DNA of 64,000 bases from Rhodobacteraceae bacterium 63075. GTDB lineage: Bacteria; Pseudomonadota; Alphaproteobacteria; Rhodobacterales; Rhodobacteraceae. The notes under the pieces were generated by a model. The model ran no database searches. It saw nothing but the letters and a program-made list of their open reading frames with translations, and was not told the origin of the DNA. Made by a program: the position numbers and the translations under genes. Location: positions 96,852 through 160,851 of the forward strand of contig QVMW01000006.1 in the NCBI GenBank assembly GCA_003417655.1, written 5' to 3'. Below, in pieces: positions 11,614 to 19,927 of the stretch; positions within the stretch are counted from its first letter, which is position 1; the number at the start of each line of letters is the position of its first letter.

Positions 11614-12291
11614 TCAGATGCGCGCTTCGCCGCGCGCCATGTGGTAGTGATACATGATCGGCGGGGCGAAGAGCAGCAGCCAGCCGTAGTTGATGTAGAC
11701 AAGGAACAACGCAGGCCACCACAGTACCGAGACGACAAGGCCCACCGCCCCGGCGATGCGCATGGCCAGCCCGCGCGGCAGGGCGCGGGTCAGCAGAAGG
11801 TGGAACAGCTTGCCGCCGTCGAGCGGGTGCACGGGCAACAGGTTGAAGATGAAAAGCGCGAGATTGAGCCGCGCGAAGAGCGTCAGGTAGCTGCCGACGA
11901 TATCAAGGCCGCTCTGCGGGCCGCTCCAGATCAGCCAGGCGCCGAGCGAGGCGATCGCCCAGAGCGCGAGGTTCACGAGCGGACCCATGATGGTGATGAA
12001 CTCGAGCTGGCCCCTGCTGCCCGAGCGCTTGTGCTCGCAAAATCCGCCGCCGCCGAAAAGCACGATCCGGCGCACCGGGATGCCCTGGACCTCGCAGGCC
12101 CAGGCATGGCCCAGCTCGTGCAGGTAGATGGAGACCAGCAGCATGGCGAGGATGGTCGCGACCCAGAGGAAGTTGGAAAAGCCCGAGAGCACCAGCAGGA
12201 TGAGCGCGAGCGCCGCGAGCGACTGCGCGATGTCCACGCGCTCGCCGAGGAGACCTTTGAAACTGAATACCGTGGGGCCGGGATGAAACAT
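11614..12291 (-). CDS. Site-2 protease family membrane metalloprotease (M50)
   Basis: The protein has 225 residues and about five membrane spans. The zinc motif HELGHA is at 58-63 inside a membrane segment, and NLLPVHPLDGGK near 155 supplies the third ligand (Asp) of the S2P family. There is no PDZ or CBS domain, so this is a minimal S2P-type protein. Such proteases cut membrane-bound substrates, often anti-sigma factors; the substrate here is unknown. It could be in one unit with the 103-aa exported protein downstream (77 bp gap). Confidence 0.88.
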   Translation of the reverse strand: MFHPGPTVFSFKGLLGERVDIAQSLAALALILLVLSGFSNFLWVATILAMLLVSIYLHELGHAWACEVQGIPVRRIVLFGGGGFCEHKRSGSRGQLEFITIMGPLVNLALWAIASLGAWLIWSGPQSGLDIVGSYLTLFARLNLALFIFNLLPVHPLDGGKLFHLLLTRALPRGLAMRIAGAVGLVVSVLWWPALFLVYINYGWLLLFAPPIMYHYHMARGEARI

Positions 12292-12745
12292 GGCACGAGC
12301 TTTACGGATCGGGTCGGGAGGGGCAAGTCAAATCGCAGGGGCTTGCGGGGTTCGTTTGGCATTGTTCAATGCCGGTTTTCAGCCAGGAGCGGTCATTGGT
12401 ATGCGAAGCTCCTGCGCGGAATCAAGGCCGAAGGCCGCCGCGCATCGTCATGCTGCAAGCATGCCTCCGGCATGACGCGCCCCCACGCGGAGGCGATTTG
12501 GCTGGGCTTGGCGCATCGCTCCGATTTCGTTCGGATTCGGCTGGCATAAACTGCCTAGCGCTGACGTATCATCGCCACCGCGCGCGTCGGCAATGCGCGG
12601 CTTGATCCAGCGTCCGGTCCGCCCTGCGAGTCGTCAGCTACGATGTGACTGCGCCGACTCTCCTAACTGCACGGTATGCGTTCCCCCCTCCCCCAAACCA
12701 CCAAAACCCCTTGCCCCGCTGGCCCGCGCGGATTACCCCCGCGCC
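12292..12745. other. Intergenic stretch of 454 bp carrying a dispersed repeat
   Basis: No convincing gene is present between the divergent S2P protease and the FAD protein. It holds a short hairpin (GGCATT-GTTC-AATGCC at 12358-12373) and, from 12411 to 12604, one copy of the 194-bp repeat described separately. The remaining 12605-12745 should contain the promoter of the FAD protein; no clear promoter motif stood out. Confidence 0.6.
12411..12604 (+). repeat. 194-bp dispersed intergenic repeat, copy 1
   Basis: This stretch matches the reverse complement of 29165-29358 over its full length without gaps. By hand alignment there are about 16 mismatches in 194 (roughly 92% identity). Both ends are sharp on one side (CCTGCGCGGAATC) and fade on the other: similarity continues weakly for about 23 bp past CGCGGCTTG. 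It contains an inner dyad, GTCATGC...GCATGAC (12447-12475). It has no transposase, and its short open frames are not conserved with codon-like changes. Confidence 0.9.
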
Positions 12746-13927
12746 ATGCATGTCAACACGCTCATCCTTGGCGCTGGTGCCGCCGGCCTGATGGCCGCCG
12801 CCCATGCGGGGCCGTCCACTCTGATCATCGACCATGCCCGCAAGCCCGGCGAGAAGATCCGCATCTCCGGCGGCGGGCGCTGCAACTTCACCAATATTTA
12901 CTGCGCGCCCGAAAACTTCCTGAGCGAGAACCCGCATTTCGCCAAGTCCGCCCTCGCCCGCTACACGCAATGGGATTTCATCGACCTCGTCGCGCGGCAC
13001 GGCATCGCCTATCACGAAAAGACCCTCGGCCAGCTCTTCTGCGACGGCAAATCGCAGCAGATCATCGACATGCTGCTCGGCGAGACAGCCCGCGCCGGGG
13101 CCGAGCTCTGGCTGGAGACCTCCCTTGCCGAGCTTTCCCATGACGGCACCGTCTTCACAGCCACACTCGAGAGCGAAGGCACACGCAAGAGCGTGACGGC
13201 GCGCAATCTCGTCCTCGCCACGGGCGGCAAGTCGATCCCGAAGATGGGCGCGACAGGGCTTGCCTATGACATTGCCCGCCAGTTCGGCCACGAGATCACC
13301 GAGACGCGCCCCGCCCTCGTCCCCTTCACCTTCGATGGCCAGCCTTTCGCCGCGCTCTCGGGCACATCGGCGCAGACCCGCGCCGGCGCGGGCGGCGCGG
13401 CCTTCGAGGAAGCCACGCTCTTCACCCATCGCGGGCTTTCCGGCCCGGCGATCCTGCAAATCTCGTCCTACTGGCGCGAGGGCGAAACCATCACGCTCGA
13501 TCTCGACCCGGGCGGCGACCTTTATGAGGCCCTGCGCGCCCAGCGCCAGGCAGAGGGCCGCCGCAACCTGACGACGGAGCTTGCGCGCCACCTGCCGGCC
13601 AAGCTGGTCGACCATCTCGCGGGGCCGCTCGCGCTTCAGGGCAACCTCGCCGACCAGTCCGATGCCCGCCTCGCCGAGATCACGGGGGCCTTGCGCTCCT
13701 GGCAGCTCAAGCCCACCGCCACCGAAGGCTATCGCACCGCCGAAGTCACGCTCGGCGGCGTCAGCACGGATGCGCTCAGCTCGAAAACCATGGAAAGCGC
13801 CCATCTGCGCGGCCTCTACATCATCGGCGAGGCAGTCGATGTGACGGGCTGGCTCGGCGGCTACAACTTCCAGTGGGCCTGGTCCTCGGCCGTGGCCGCC
13901 GCGCGCGATATTGCCAGCCGGGCCTGA
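12746..13927 (+). CDS. NAD(P)/FAD-dependent oxidoreductase, HI0933/BaiN family
   Basis: The ATG at 12746 gives 393 residues and places the dinucleotide-binding GAGAAG at 9-14, as is normal; a longer upstream start is possible but would add an unconserved tail. Further marks are GEKIRISGGGRCNFTN (about 37-52) and GLYIIGEAVDVTGWLGGYNFQWAW at the C terminus, typical of the HI0933-type flavoproteins. The family includes BaiN and putative tRNA- or lipid-active reductases; the substrate here is unknown. It is followed closely by an XRE-cupin regulator (18 bp). Confidence 0.9.
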   Translation: MHVNTLILGAGAAGLMAAAHAGPSTLIIDHARKPGEKIRISGGGRCNFTNIYCAPENFLSENPHFAKSALARYTQWDFIDLVARHGIAYHEKTLGQLFCDGKSQQIIDMLLGETARAGAELWLETSLAELSHDGTVFTATLESEGTRKSVTARNLVLATGGKSIPKMGATGLAYDIARQFGHEITETRPALVPFTFDGQPFAALSGTSAQTRAGAGGAAFEEATLFTHRGLSGPAILQISSYWREGETITLDLDPGGDLYEALRAQRQAEGRRNLTTELARHLPAKLVDHLAGPLALQGNLADQSDARLAEITGALRSWQLKPTATEGYRTAEVTLGGVSTDALSSKTMESAHLRGLYIIGEAVDVTGWLGGYNFQWAWSSAVAAARDIASRA

Positions 13928-13945
13928 GCCTGCCTATATGCGCCC

Positions 13946-14521
13946 ATGACAGGTGACACCGACATCACGGCCCATCTCGCCGCGCGCCTCAAGGCCGCCC
14001 GCGCCGAGCGCGGGCTTTCGCTCGAGGCGCTCTCGAAGCTCTCGGGTGTCTCCCGCTCGATGCTCAGCCAGATCGAACGCGGGGCCTCCTCTCCCACCGT
14101 CGCCAGCCTGTGGAACCTCACCCGCGCGCTCGGCGTGGATTTCGCGGGGCTTCTGGACAGGTCCGGCGCGCCGGAAAGCCCGATCTTCGAGCACCTGCGC
14201 GCCGCCGAAACGCCCGCCTTCACGGAGACGGGCGAGCGATGCACCATCCGCATTCTCTCCGCGCCCGCCGACGTGGGCAAGACCGAGGTATACCACCTCA
14301 CCTTCAAGGCGGGCGGCAGCCTCACCTCCGAGCCGCACGAGGACGGGGCCGTCGAGCACCTCACCGCCCTGACCGGCGCGCTCGACGTGACCAGCGGAGA
14401 GGCCGCGGCCCGGCTCGAGACGGGCGACACCCTGCGCTACCGCGCCGATCTGCCCCATTCGATCCGCGCCGCCGAAGGAGCCACGGCGCTGCTCATCGTC
14501 AAGCACGGGCCGATTGCCTGA
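13946..14521 (+). CDS. XRE-family transcriptional regulator with C-terminal cupin domain
   Basis: The protein has 191 residues. The helix-turn-helix (GLSLEALSKLSGVSRSMLSQIERGASSPTVASLW) occupies about 25-60. A cupin sensor domain follows at about 115-180 (EDGAVEHLTALTGALDVTSG, and YRADLPHSIRA with a His). Such regulators control neighbouring amine or amino acid pathways. It lies 83 bp upstream of kbl on the same strand, so I infer that it controls the threonine unit. The ligand is not known. Confidence 0.9.
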   Translation: MTGDTDITAHLAARLKAARAERGLSLEALSKLSGVSRSMLSQIERGASSPTVASLWNLTRALGVDFAGLLDRSGAPESPIFEHLRAAETPAFTETGERCTIRILSAPADVGKTEVYHLTFKAGGSLTSEPHEDGAVEHLTALTGALDVTSGEAAARLETGDTLRYRADLPHSIRAAEGATALLIVKHGPIA

Positions 14522-14553
14522 AAATCCACTATAACGCACAAACGTCTTTTATA

Positions 14554-14582
14554 TTGACATTGCGTCTGCCATGGCTACAGCT
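14554..14582 (+). promoter_or_regulatory. Possible promoter/operator region before kbl
   Basis: A consensus-like TTGACA is at 14554-14559. A poor -10 (TACAGC at 14576-14581) follows after 16 bp. An ACGCA at 14534-14538 and TGCGT at 14561-14565 form an interrupted dyad across the -35, which could be the site of the adjacent XRE-cupin regulator. This is a weak call made by eye. Confidence 0.3.
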
Positions 14583-14604
14583 ACCCTGAAAGCAGGAGGC
14601 TGCC

Positions 14605-15786
14605 ATGAGTGCATTTCTAAGCGACATCCGCGCCACGCTCGGCCAGATCGAGGCCGAGGGGCTGATGAAACGCGAACGCGCCATCACTTCGCCGCAGGGC
14701 GCGCATATCGAGGCCGAAGGGCGGCAGATGCTCAACCTCTGCGCCAACAACTATCTCGGCCTCGCCGATCATCCCGCCCTGTCGGACGCCGCCGCGAAAG
14801 CCATGCAGGAGCACGGCTACGGCATGGCCTCGGTCCGCTTCATCTGCGGCACGGCCGATCTGCACCGCGAGCTTGAAGAGGCGCTGGCGCGCTTTCTCGG
14901 CATGGATGACGCGATCCTCTTCGCTGCCTGTTTCGATGCCAATGGCGGGCTTTTCGAGCCGCTGCTCGGACCGGAAGATGCGATCATTTCCGACGCGCTC
15001 AACCACGCCTCGATCATCGACGGCATCCGCCTGTGCAAGGCGCAGCGCTATCGCTACGCCAACAACGACATGGACGACCTCGAGGCCCAGCTCAAGGCCG
15101 CGCGCGCGGCCGGGGCGCGCCACATCATGATCGCCACCGACGGTGTCTTCTCGATGGACGGCTATCTCGCCAACCTGCCCGCGATCACCGCGCTGGCCGA
15201 GAAATACGAGGCCATCACCATGGTCGACGATTGCCATGCCACGGGCTTCATGGGCCCCAAGGGCGAGGGCACGCCCGCGCATTTCGGCAGCCGGGTAGAC
15301 ATTCTCACCGGCACGCTCGGCAAGGCGCTCGGCGGGGCCATGGGCGGCTATATCGCGGGGCCGCAGCCCGTGATCGACCTGCTGCGCCAACGTGCGCGGC
15401 CCTATCTTTTCTCCAACGCGCTGCCGCCGATGATCACCGCCGCCGGGATCAAGGCGCTGGAGCTTGTGGAGCAAGGAGGCGATCTGCGCGCGCAGCTCTT
15501 CGAGAATGCCGCCTACTGGCGCAAGGGCCTTTTGGAGCGCGGCTTCACCCTGCTCGATGGGGAGCACCCTATCATCCCGGTCATGCTGGGCGAGGCACAG
15601 CTCGCGCAGGACATGGCCGCCGCCCTCGACAGGCGCGGCGTCTACGTTTCGGGCTTCTTCTTTCCGGTCGTGCCCAAGGGCGCGGCGCGTATCCGCACGC
15701 AGATGAACGCGGCGCTCACCCGCGAAGACCTCGACATGGCGCTGGGTGCCTTCGAGGAGGCCGGCCGCGAGACAGGCGTGCTATGA
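14605..15786 (+). CDS. kbl: Glycine C-acetyltransferase (2-amino-3-ketobutyrate CoA ligase)
   Basis: The protein has 393 residues, as in known Kbl. It is a fold-type I PLP enzyme of the alpha-oxoamine synthase family, with the PLP lysine in [14 protein letters not shown] (about 238-251). It also carries [14 protein letters not shown] near 44-57 and [12 protein letters not shown] near 205-216. It cleaves 2-amino-3-oxobutyrate with CoA into glycine and acetyl-CoA, the second step of threonine breakdown. A strong AGGAGG site precedes the start. Its TGA overlaps the next ATG (ATGA), so translation is coupled. Confidence 0.97.
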   Translation: MSAFLSDIRATLGQIEAEGLMKRERAITSPQGAHIEAEGRQMLNLCANNYLGLADHPALSDAAAKAMQEHGYGMASVRFICGTADLHRELEEALARFLGMDDAILFAACFDANGGLFEPLLGPEDAIISDALNHASIIDGIRLCKAQRYRYANNDMDDLEAQLKAARAAGARHIMIATDGVFSMDGYLANLPAITALAEKYEAITMVDDCHATGFMGPKGEGTPAHFGSRVDILTGTLGKALGGAMGGYIAGPQPVIDLLRQRARPYLFSNALPPMITAAGIKALELVEQGGDLRAQLFENAAYWRKGLLERGFTLLDGEHPIIPVMLGEAQLAQDMAAALDRRGVYVSGFFFPVVPKGAARIRTQMNAALTREDLDMALGAFEEAGRETGVL

Positions 15787-16712
15787 GCGTGCTGCCCGAC
15801 ATCACGCAGGCCATGCAGGGCTCGCCCCTCGTGGCGCTCGACAGGCTCACCGCCCATCTCGGCCTCGAGGGCCGCCTGCTGGCCAAATGCGACTATCTGC
15901 TGCCCGGTTTTTCCAAGAAGGACCGCGCCGCGCTTGCCGTGATCCGCGCGGCCCGCGAAAGCGGCGCGCTCGCCGAGGGGCAGACCGTGATCGAGCTCAC
16001 CTCGGGCAACATGGGCACCGGCTTGGCCATCGTCTGCGGGATCTACGGACACCCTTTCGTCGCCGTTATGAGCGAAGGCAACAGCCCGGAGCGCGCGCGG
16101 CAGATGCAGGCCCTCGGTGCCGAGGTCGTGCTGGTCCCCCAGGCTTCAGGCTCCGCAAAGGGCGAAGTCTCCGGCGAAGACCTCGCCCTTGTCGATGACG
16201 CGGCCACGCGCCTTGCGAAAGAGCGCTCCGCCTTCCGCGCCGACCAGTTCGCGCATCCCTCCAACCCCGCCGCACATGAGGCCACGACCGGCCCCGAGCT
16301 CTGGCAGCAGTCCGGCGGCTCCATCACCGCCTTTTGCGACTTCGTCGGCTCCGGCGGCACGTTGGGCGGCGTTGCCCGCGCGCTCGCCCCCAAGGGCGTC
16401 AGGTGCTACGCGCTTGCCCCCGACAGCCCGACCCATCCAATCCAGGGCGGCGGCTATTCCATGCCCGACCTCGCACATCTCGAAGGCGCGCCCATCGCGG
16501 GCACCCTCACCGTGACCGGCGCGGAGGCCCACCGCCATGCCCGCCTGCTCGCCCGGCACGAGGGCATCTTCGGCGGCTACTCCGCAGGCGCGAACCTCGC
16601 AGGCGCGGTGCAGCTTCTGCGTGGGCCCGAGCGGGGCGGCACCGTCGCCTTCCTCGTCTGCGATTCCGGCCTCAAGTATCTCTCCACCGACCTCTGGGAG
16701 GAGGCATCATGA
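15783..16712 (+). CDS. PLP-dependent beta-family enzyme (cysteine synthase-like)
   Basis: The protein has 309 residues. It is a fold-type II PLP enzyme: [11 protein letters not shown] holds the likely PLP lysine (near 42), [12 protein letters not shown] (near 68) is the substrate loop, and GSGGTLGG (near 193) is the phosphate-binding loop. CysK usually has a PTGSVKDR-like loop, so the G-F-S-K-K-D-R sequence is a variant. The gene is linked to kbl (ATGA overlap) and tdh (ATGA overlap), which suggests a role in threonine or serine metabolism, for example as a dehydratase or synthase. The reaction is unknown. Confidence 0.85.
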   Translation: MSVLPDITQAMQGSPLVALDRLTAHLGLEGRLLAKCDYLLPGFSKKDRAALAVIRAARESGALAEGQTVIELTSGNMGTGLAIVCGIYGHPFVAVMSEGNSPERARQMQALGAEVVLVPQASGSAKGEVSGEDLALVDDAATRLAKERSAFRADQFAHPSNPAAHEATTGPELWQQSGGSITAFCDFVGSGGTLGGVARALAPKGVRCYALAPDSPTHPIQGGGYSMPDLAHLEGAPIAGTLTVTGAEAHRHARLLARHEGIFGGYSAGANLAGAVQLLRGPERGGTVAFLVCDSGLKYLSTDLWEEAS

Positions 16713-17743
16713 AGAACACGATGCAAGCCCTCGTGAAGACCGCGCCCGAGCCCGGGCTCAGCCTTCAAAACGAACCGCGCCCCGAGATCGGCCCCGACGA
16801 CGTGCTGATCAGGGTCAACAAGACCGGCCTTTGCGGCACCGACCTGCATATCTGGACCTGGGATGACTGGGCCGCGCGCACCGTACCCACGCCGCTCATC
16901 ACGGGCCATGAATTCGCCGGCGAGATCGTCGAGCTGGGCCGCGACGTGGAAGGCCTCGAAATCGGCCAGCGCTGCTCGGGCGAGGGCCATCTCATCGGCA
17001 AGAGCTCGCGCCAGTCCCGCGCCGGCAAGTTCCACCTCGATCCCGAAACCCGCGGCATCGGCGTCAACGAGCCCGGTGCCTTCGCCGAATATCTCCGCCT
17101 GCCCGCCTTCAATGTCGTTCCGCTCTCTGACGCGATCGACGACGAGATCGGCGCGATCCTCGACCCGCTGGGCAACGCCGTGCACACGGCGCTCAGCTTC
17201 GATCTGGTGGGCGAGGACGTCCTGATCACCGGCGCGGGCCCCATCGGCATCATGGCCGCCTGCGTCGCCCGCCATGTCGGCGCGCGACACGTGGTCATCA
17301 CCGATATCGACCAGCGCCGCCTCGACCTGGCGGCACAGGTGGCCGATGTCGTCCCCGTCAATGTCGCCCGCCAGGAGCTGCGCGAGGTCGAAGGCGCGCT
17401 GAAGATGAAGGAAGGCTTCGATGTGGGTCTCGAGATGTCCGGCTCGCAGGCCGCGCTCGACCAGATGGTCGAGAACCTCGTCATGGGCGGGCGCATCGCG
17501 CTGCTCGGCATCCCGCCGGGCAAATCGCCAGTCGACTGGTCGCGCATCGTGTTCAAGGCCATCACCCTCAAGGGCGTCTATGGCCGCGAGATTTTCGAGA
17601 CCTGGTACAAGATGATCGCCATGCTCGAAAACGGCCTCGACGTGCGCGGCGTCATCACGCATCGCCTCCCCTATACGGATTACGCAGATGGCTTCGACGC
17701 CATGCAACAGGGCTCTGGCAAGGTCGTCCTCGACTGGGGCTGA
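16709..17743 (+). CDS. tdh: L-threonine 3-dehydrogenase, lacking structural-zinc cysteines
   Basis: The ATG at 16709 overlaps the previous stop and gives 344 residues. It is a medium-chain dehydrogenase: catalytic zinc residues Cys42 (LCGTDLH) and His67-Glu68 (GHEF) are present, as is the NAD-binding GAGPIG near 185. It oxidises threonine to 2-amino-3-oxobutyrate, the kbl substrate. The lobe that binds structural zinc in E. coli Tdh is altered: the four Cys positions are Gly97, Ser100, Ser103 and Asp111 here. The surrounding sequence, including GEGH and GIGVN, still aligns without gaps. Confidence 0.96.
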   Translation: MKNTMQALVKTAPEPGLSLQNEPRPEIGPDDVLIRVNKTGLCGTDLHIWTWDDWAARTVPTPLITGHEFAGEIVELGRDVEGLEIGQRCSGEGHLIGKSSRQSRAGKFHLDPETRGIGVNEPGAFAEYLRLPAFNVVPLSDAIDDEIGAILDPLGNAVHTALSFDLVGEDVLITGAGPIGIMAACVARHVGARHVVITDIDQRRLDLAAQVADVVPVNVARQELREVEGALKMKEGFDVGLEMSGSQAALDQMVENLVMGGRIALLGIPPGKSPVDWSRIVFKAITLKGVYGREIFETWYKMIAMLENGLDVRGVITHRLPYTDYADGFDAMQQGSGKVVLDWG

Positions 17744-17763
17744 GCCCCGGGCCGGTCGCCCTT

Positions 17764-17887
17764 ATCAACCTTTTTCGTGCCAAAAATATCCCGGCCTTTC
17801 ACCCATCGATTCGCGATACGCTGCCGGCCTCGCAGGGCTTGGCCACAGGCCCCGGGGAGCGCGCGAGAGGGGCAGCGCCCCTCTCGC
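17764..17887 (+). repeat. Stem-loop repeat family, copy A (split)
   Basis: A poly-T/ATATCCC segment (ctttttcgtgccaaaaatat at 17770-17789 and ccc after it) is followed, after an unrelated-looking insert of about 60 bp, by GGGGAGCGC and a perfect 11-bp inverted repeat GCGAGAGGGGC/GCCCCTCTCGC at 17863-17873 and 17877-17887 with the triloop AGC. Copies B and C share this layout. It lies downstream of tdh, between convergent genes, and may act as a terminator. Confidence 0.75.
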
Positions 17888-17894
17888 CCCGGTC

Positions 17895-17917
17895 GGGTTT
17901 TCGCATCGCGAAAATCC
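17895..17917. terminator. Stem-loop with TTTTCGC/GCGAAAA arms at convergent gene ends
   Basis: 17895-17904 and 17908-17917 pair over 10 positions (one G-U) around the triloop ATC. It overlaps the region just before the stop of the frameshifted hydrolase on the minus strand, which ends at 17923. Similar TTTTCG-N-CGAAAA stems occur at other convergent ends in the window, so a bidirectional terminator is likely. Confidence 0.5.
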
Positions 17918-17922
17918 GAAAC

Positions 17923-18682
17923 TCAGAACGGCAGGTCGCGGCGCGCTTCGAGGAAAGGAATGCGCGCCTGCGCCGCGGCGACACGCGCCTTCATGACCTC
18001 CGCCCCGATCACGCAGGGCGCCTGCCCGGCCCGTGCGAGTTCCTCGCCCTGCGGGCCGATGATGCAGCTCAGCCCCGCATGCGTCATACCGCGCTCCGCG
18101 CCGGACGCATTGGCATAGGCCAGGTAGATCCCGTTTTCGAAGGCCCGCGTGCGCGTCATGGCCTCGGCCACGACGGGCCACTGCGTGCTCAGCGCCGTCG
18201 GCACGGCAACAAGCTCCGCGCCTCGCCCCGCCACGTGGCGCAGCGCTTCGGGAAACTCGAAATCGTAGCAGATCAGGATCGCCATCCTCATGCCCCCCAG
18301 CTCGAAGAGCGCCGCGTCATTTCCACAGTCGAAATGTCCGCCTTCGAAGCCCGGTGGCAGGATCAGCTTGCGGTGCCGCCCGATCACCTCTCCACGCGCG
18401 TCAATGCATTGCGCCGCGTTGAAGAGCGCCGTGCCCTCGCGCTCGGCAAATCCATAGATCACGGCGCAGCCATGCGCCCGGGCCAGCTCGGCCACGGCTT
18501 GCGCTGCCGGCCCGCCGCTTTCCTCGGCCCGCGCGCGCAGATCGTCTCCGATATGATACCCGCAGGCAAAAAAGCTCGGGGCATATGATCAGATCATGCC
18601 CGCCCACGACACCGGCCAGCCATTCCAGCCGCGCCTCGGCGCCCTCCAGCCCGGCTGGGTTCTGTGCCACGGCCACGCGCAT
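17923..18682 (-). pseudogene. Carbon-nitrogen hydrolase (nitrilase superfamily), frameshifted
   Basis: Two overlapping frames together make one nitrilase-family protein of about 252 residues. The start (MRVAVAQNPAGLEGAEARLE) and the Glu motif ICPELF are in one frame. The Lys motif (HRKLILPPG) and the Cys motif (LICYDFEFPE) are in another. The break is in a run of six T on the coding strand (A at 18568-18573): with five T the frame reads ELFACGYHIGDD and continues without a stop. The whole E-K-C triad is present once the frame is fixed. The ATG overlaps the stop of the creatinase-like gene (TGATG). It may be a fresh mutation, a sequencing error, or slippage. Confidence 0.85.
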
Positions 18683-19839
18683 CAGCTTGCACTCAGCAGG
18701 ATCTCGCGGGGATAGTCGGTCAGATACTCCGCCCCCTCCTCCGTGACCACGATGGAATCGCCGATTCGCCCTGCCGTCCTGCCATCGACGGAAATGCCCC
18801 CGTCCACGGCAAAGGTCATGCCCGCCTGCAACACCGTCCTGTCGCCCGCCTTCAACTCCGGCGCTTCGAGATAGGCCACGCCGATCGACCGCCCCGTCCG
18901 ATAGCCCGTCTCGTAGCCGCGCGCGGCATAGACTTCATTCGCGGCCGCCGCCACGTCCTCGGCCAGAGCGCCGGGGCGGATCGCCCCGATGGCGGCCTGC
19001 TGCGCGGCAATCGCCGCCTCCTGCACGCGCCTGTCCTCGTCGCGCACCTCTTTGACATGAAACATCCGGTCAAACCCAAGCTTGTATTGCTTGAACTGCG
19101 CCATGTTGCAAAAGCAGAAATAGACGGGGTCGAACCGCTCGTAGCGCTTCACCGAGGCGCGCCGGTGCACCATCGAGGTATCCGCCCCGCTCTGCAAAAT
19201 TTGCAGGTTGTGGATCATCGGCGAGACGAACCGCTCCCAACCTGTCTCCGTCAGAAAGCCCGCGGCGGCCCGGGTTCCGGCATCGATCACGGCCAGCGCG
19301 CTTTCATATTCCCGTGCGCCTTCGGCAAGGCTGTCATGAGCCGCCTTCATCATCGCTCCCGCGATTTTCCCGGCCTGCCGCATTACCTCGATCTCGAGAG
19401 GCGACTTGATCATCCGCATCTGTCCAAGGAGAGGCGAGATGTCCTTGAGCCTGGCCTGCTTGTGCGCCTCGTCCAGATAGCTCCGCACGATGGCAGGCAA
19501 GCTGCCCCGCTCCACCCAAATCTCGCAGGTGCGCTCTCCCAAGGCGCCGCTTAGCGCGCGGCCCCATGTGCGCCGGCCCATATCTTCCCAGGTTCGCACA
19601 TCCTCGACCCATGTCATCTCGGCGACCATCTCGGATTCCATCAGCGGCGTGATGACGACAGGCTCCTCTTCGGCAAAGACCACAAGCATCGTCGGACGGC
19701 CAAACTCGATCCCGAGATATCCCCAGAACCCTGCCAGGTAGGCAATCGAGCTTTCATCGGTGAACACGGCGCACGCAATGCCTTCCGCGCGCATCCTCTC
19801 TTGAAGCACCTCAGTGCGCGCACGCGCTTCCTCCAACAT
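18682..19839 (-). CDS. Creatinase/M24-like hydrolase lacking the metal ligands
   Basis: The ATG at 19839 has an AGGGAGG site and gives 385 residues. The N-terminal creatinase domain (MRAEGIACAVFTDESSIAYLAGF) is at about 16-40 and the pita-bread domain spans 150-385 (SGADTSMVHRR, RTGRSIGVAYLEAP, GMTFAVDGGISV). In M24 metallopeptidases two Asp, one His and two Glu bind metal. Here the expected Asp region reads FCFCNMAQFKQYKLGFDRMF, and the Glu positions look like Asp (FAVDGGI) and Gly (RIGDS). It therefore resembles metal-free creatinases and ectoine hydrolase (EutD/DoeA) rather than a peptidase. The substrate is unknown; a C-N hydrolase lies downstream. Confidence 0.8.
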   Translation of the reverse strand: MLEEARARTEVLQERMRAEGIACAVFTDESSIAYLAGFWGYLGIEFGRPTMLVVFAEEEPVVITPLMESEMVAEMTWVEDVRTWEDMGRRTWGRALSGALGERTCEIWVERGSLPAIVRSYLDEAHKQARLKDISPLLGQMRMIKSPLEIEVMRQAGKIAGAMMKAAHDSLAEGAREYESALAVIDAGTRAAAGFLTETGWERFVSPMIHNLQILQSGADTSMVHRRASVKRYERFDPVYFCFCNMAQFKQYKLGFDRMFHVKEVRDEDRRVQEAAIAAQQAAIGAIRPGALAEDVAAAANEVYAARGYETGYRTGRSIGVAYLEAPELKAGDRTVLQAGMTFAVDGGISVDGRTAGRIGDSIVVTEEGAEYLTDYPREILLSAS

Positions 19840-19927
19840 GGCATCCTCCCTTTTCTCAGGAGCTTGCCGCGCCGCAGGCATCAGTTCTTTCGGGTTTGCG
19901 CCGCCCACGGGCACGCAAGCGACCCGC

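Noticed and set aside
12369..12605. Open frames shared by 12369-12605 and 29062-29433, possibly a small gene family
   Set aside because: The frames agree only because the DNA is repeated. Mismatches do not favour third codon positions and there is no ribosome site.
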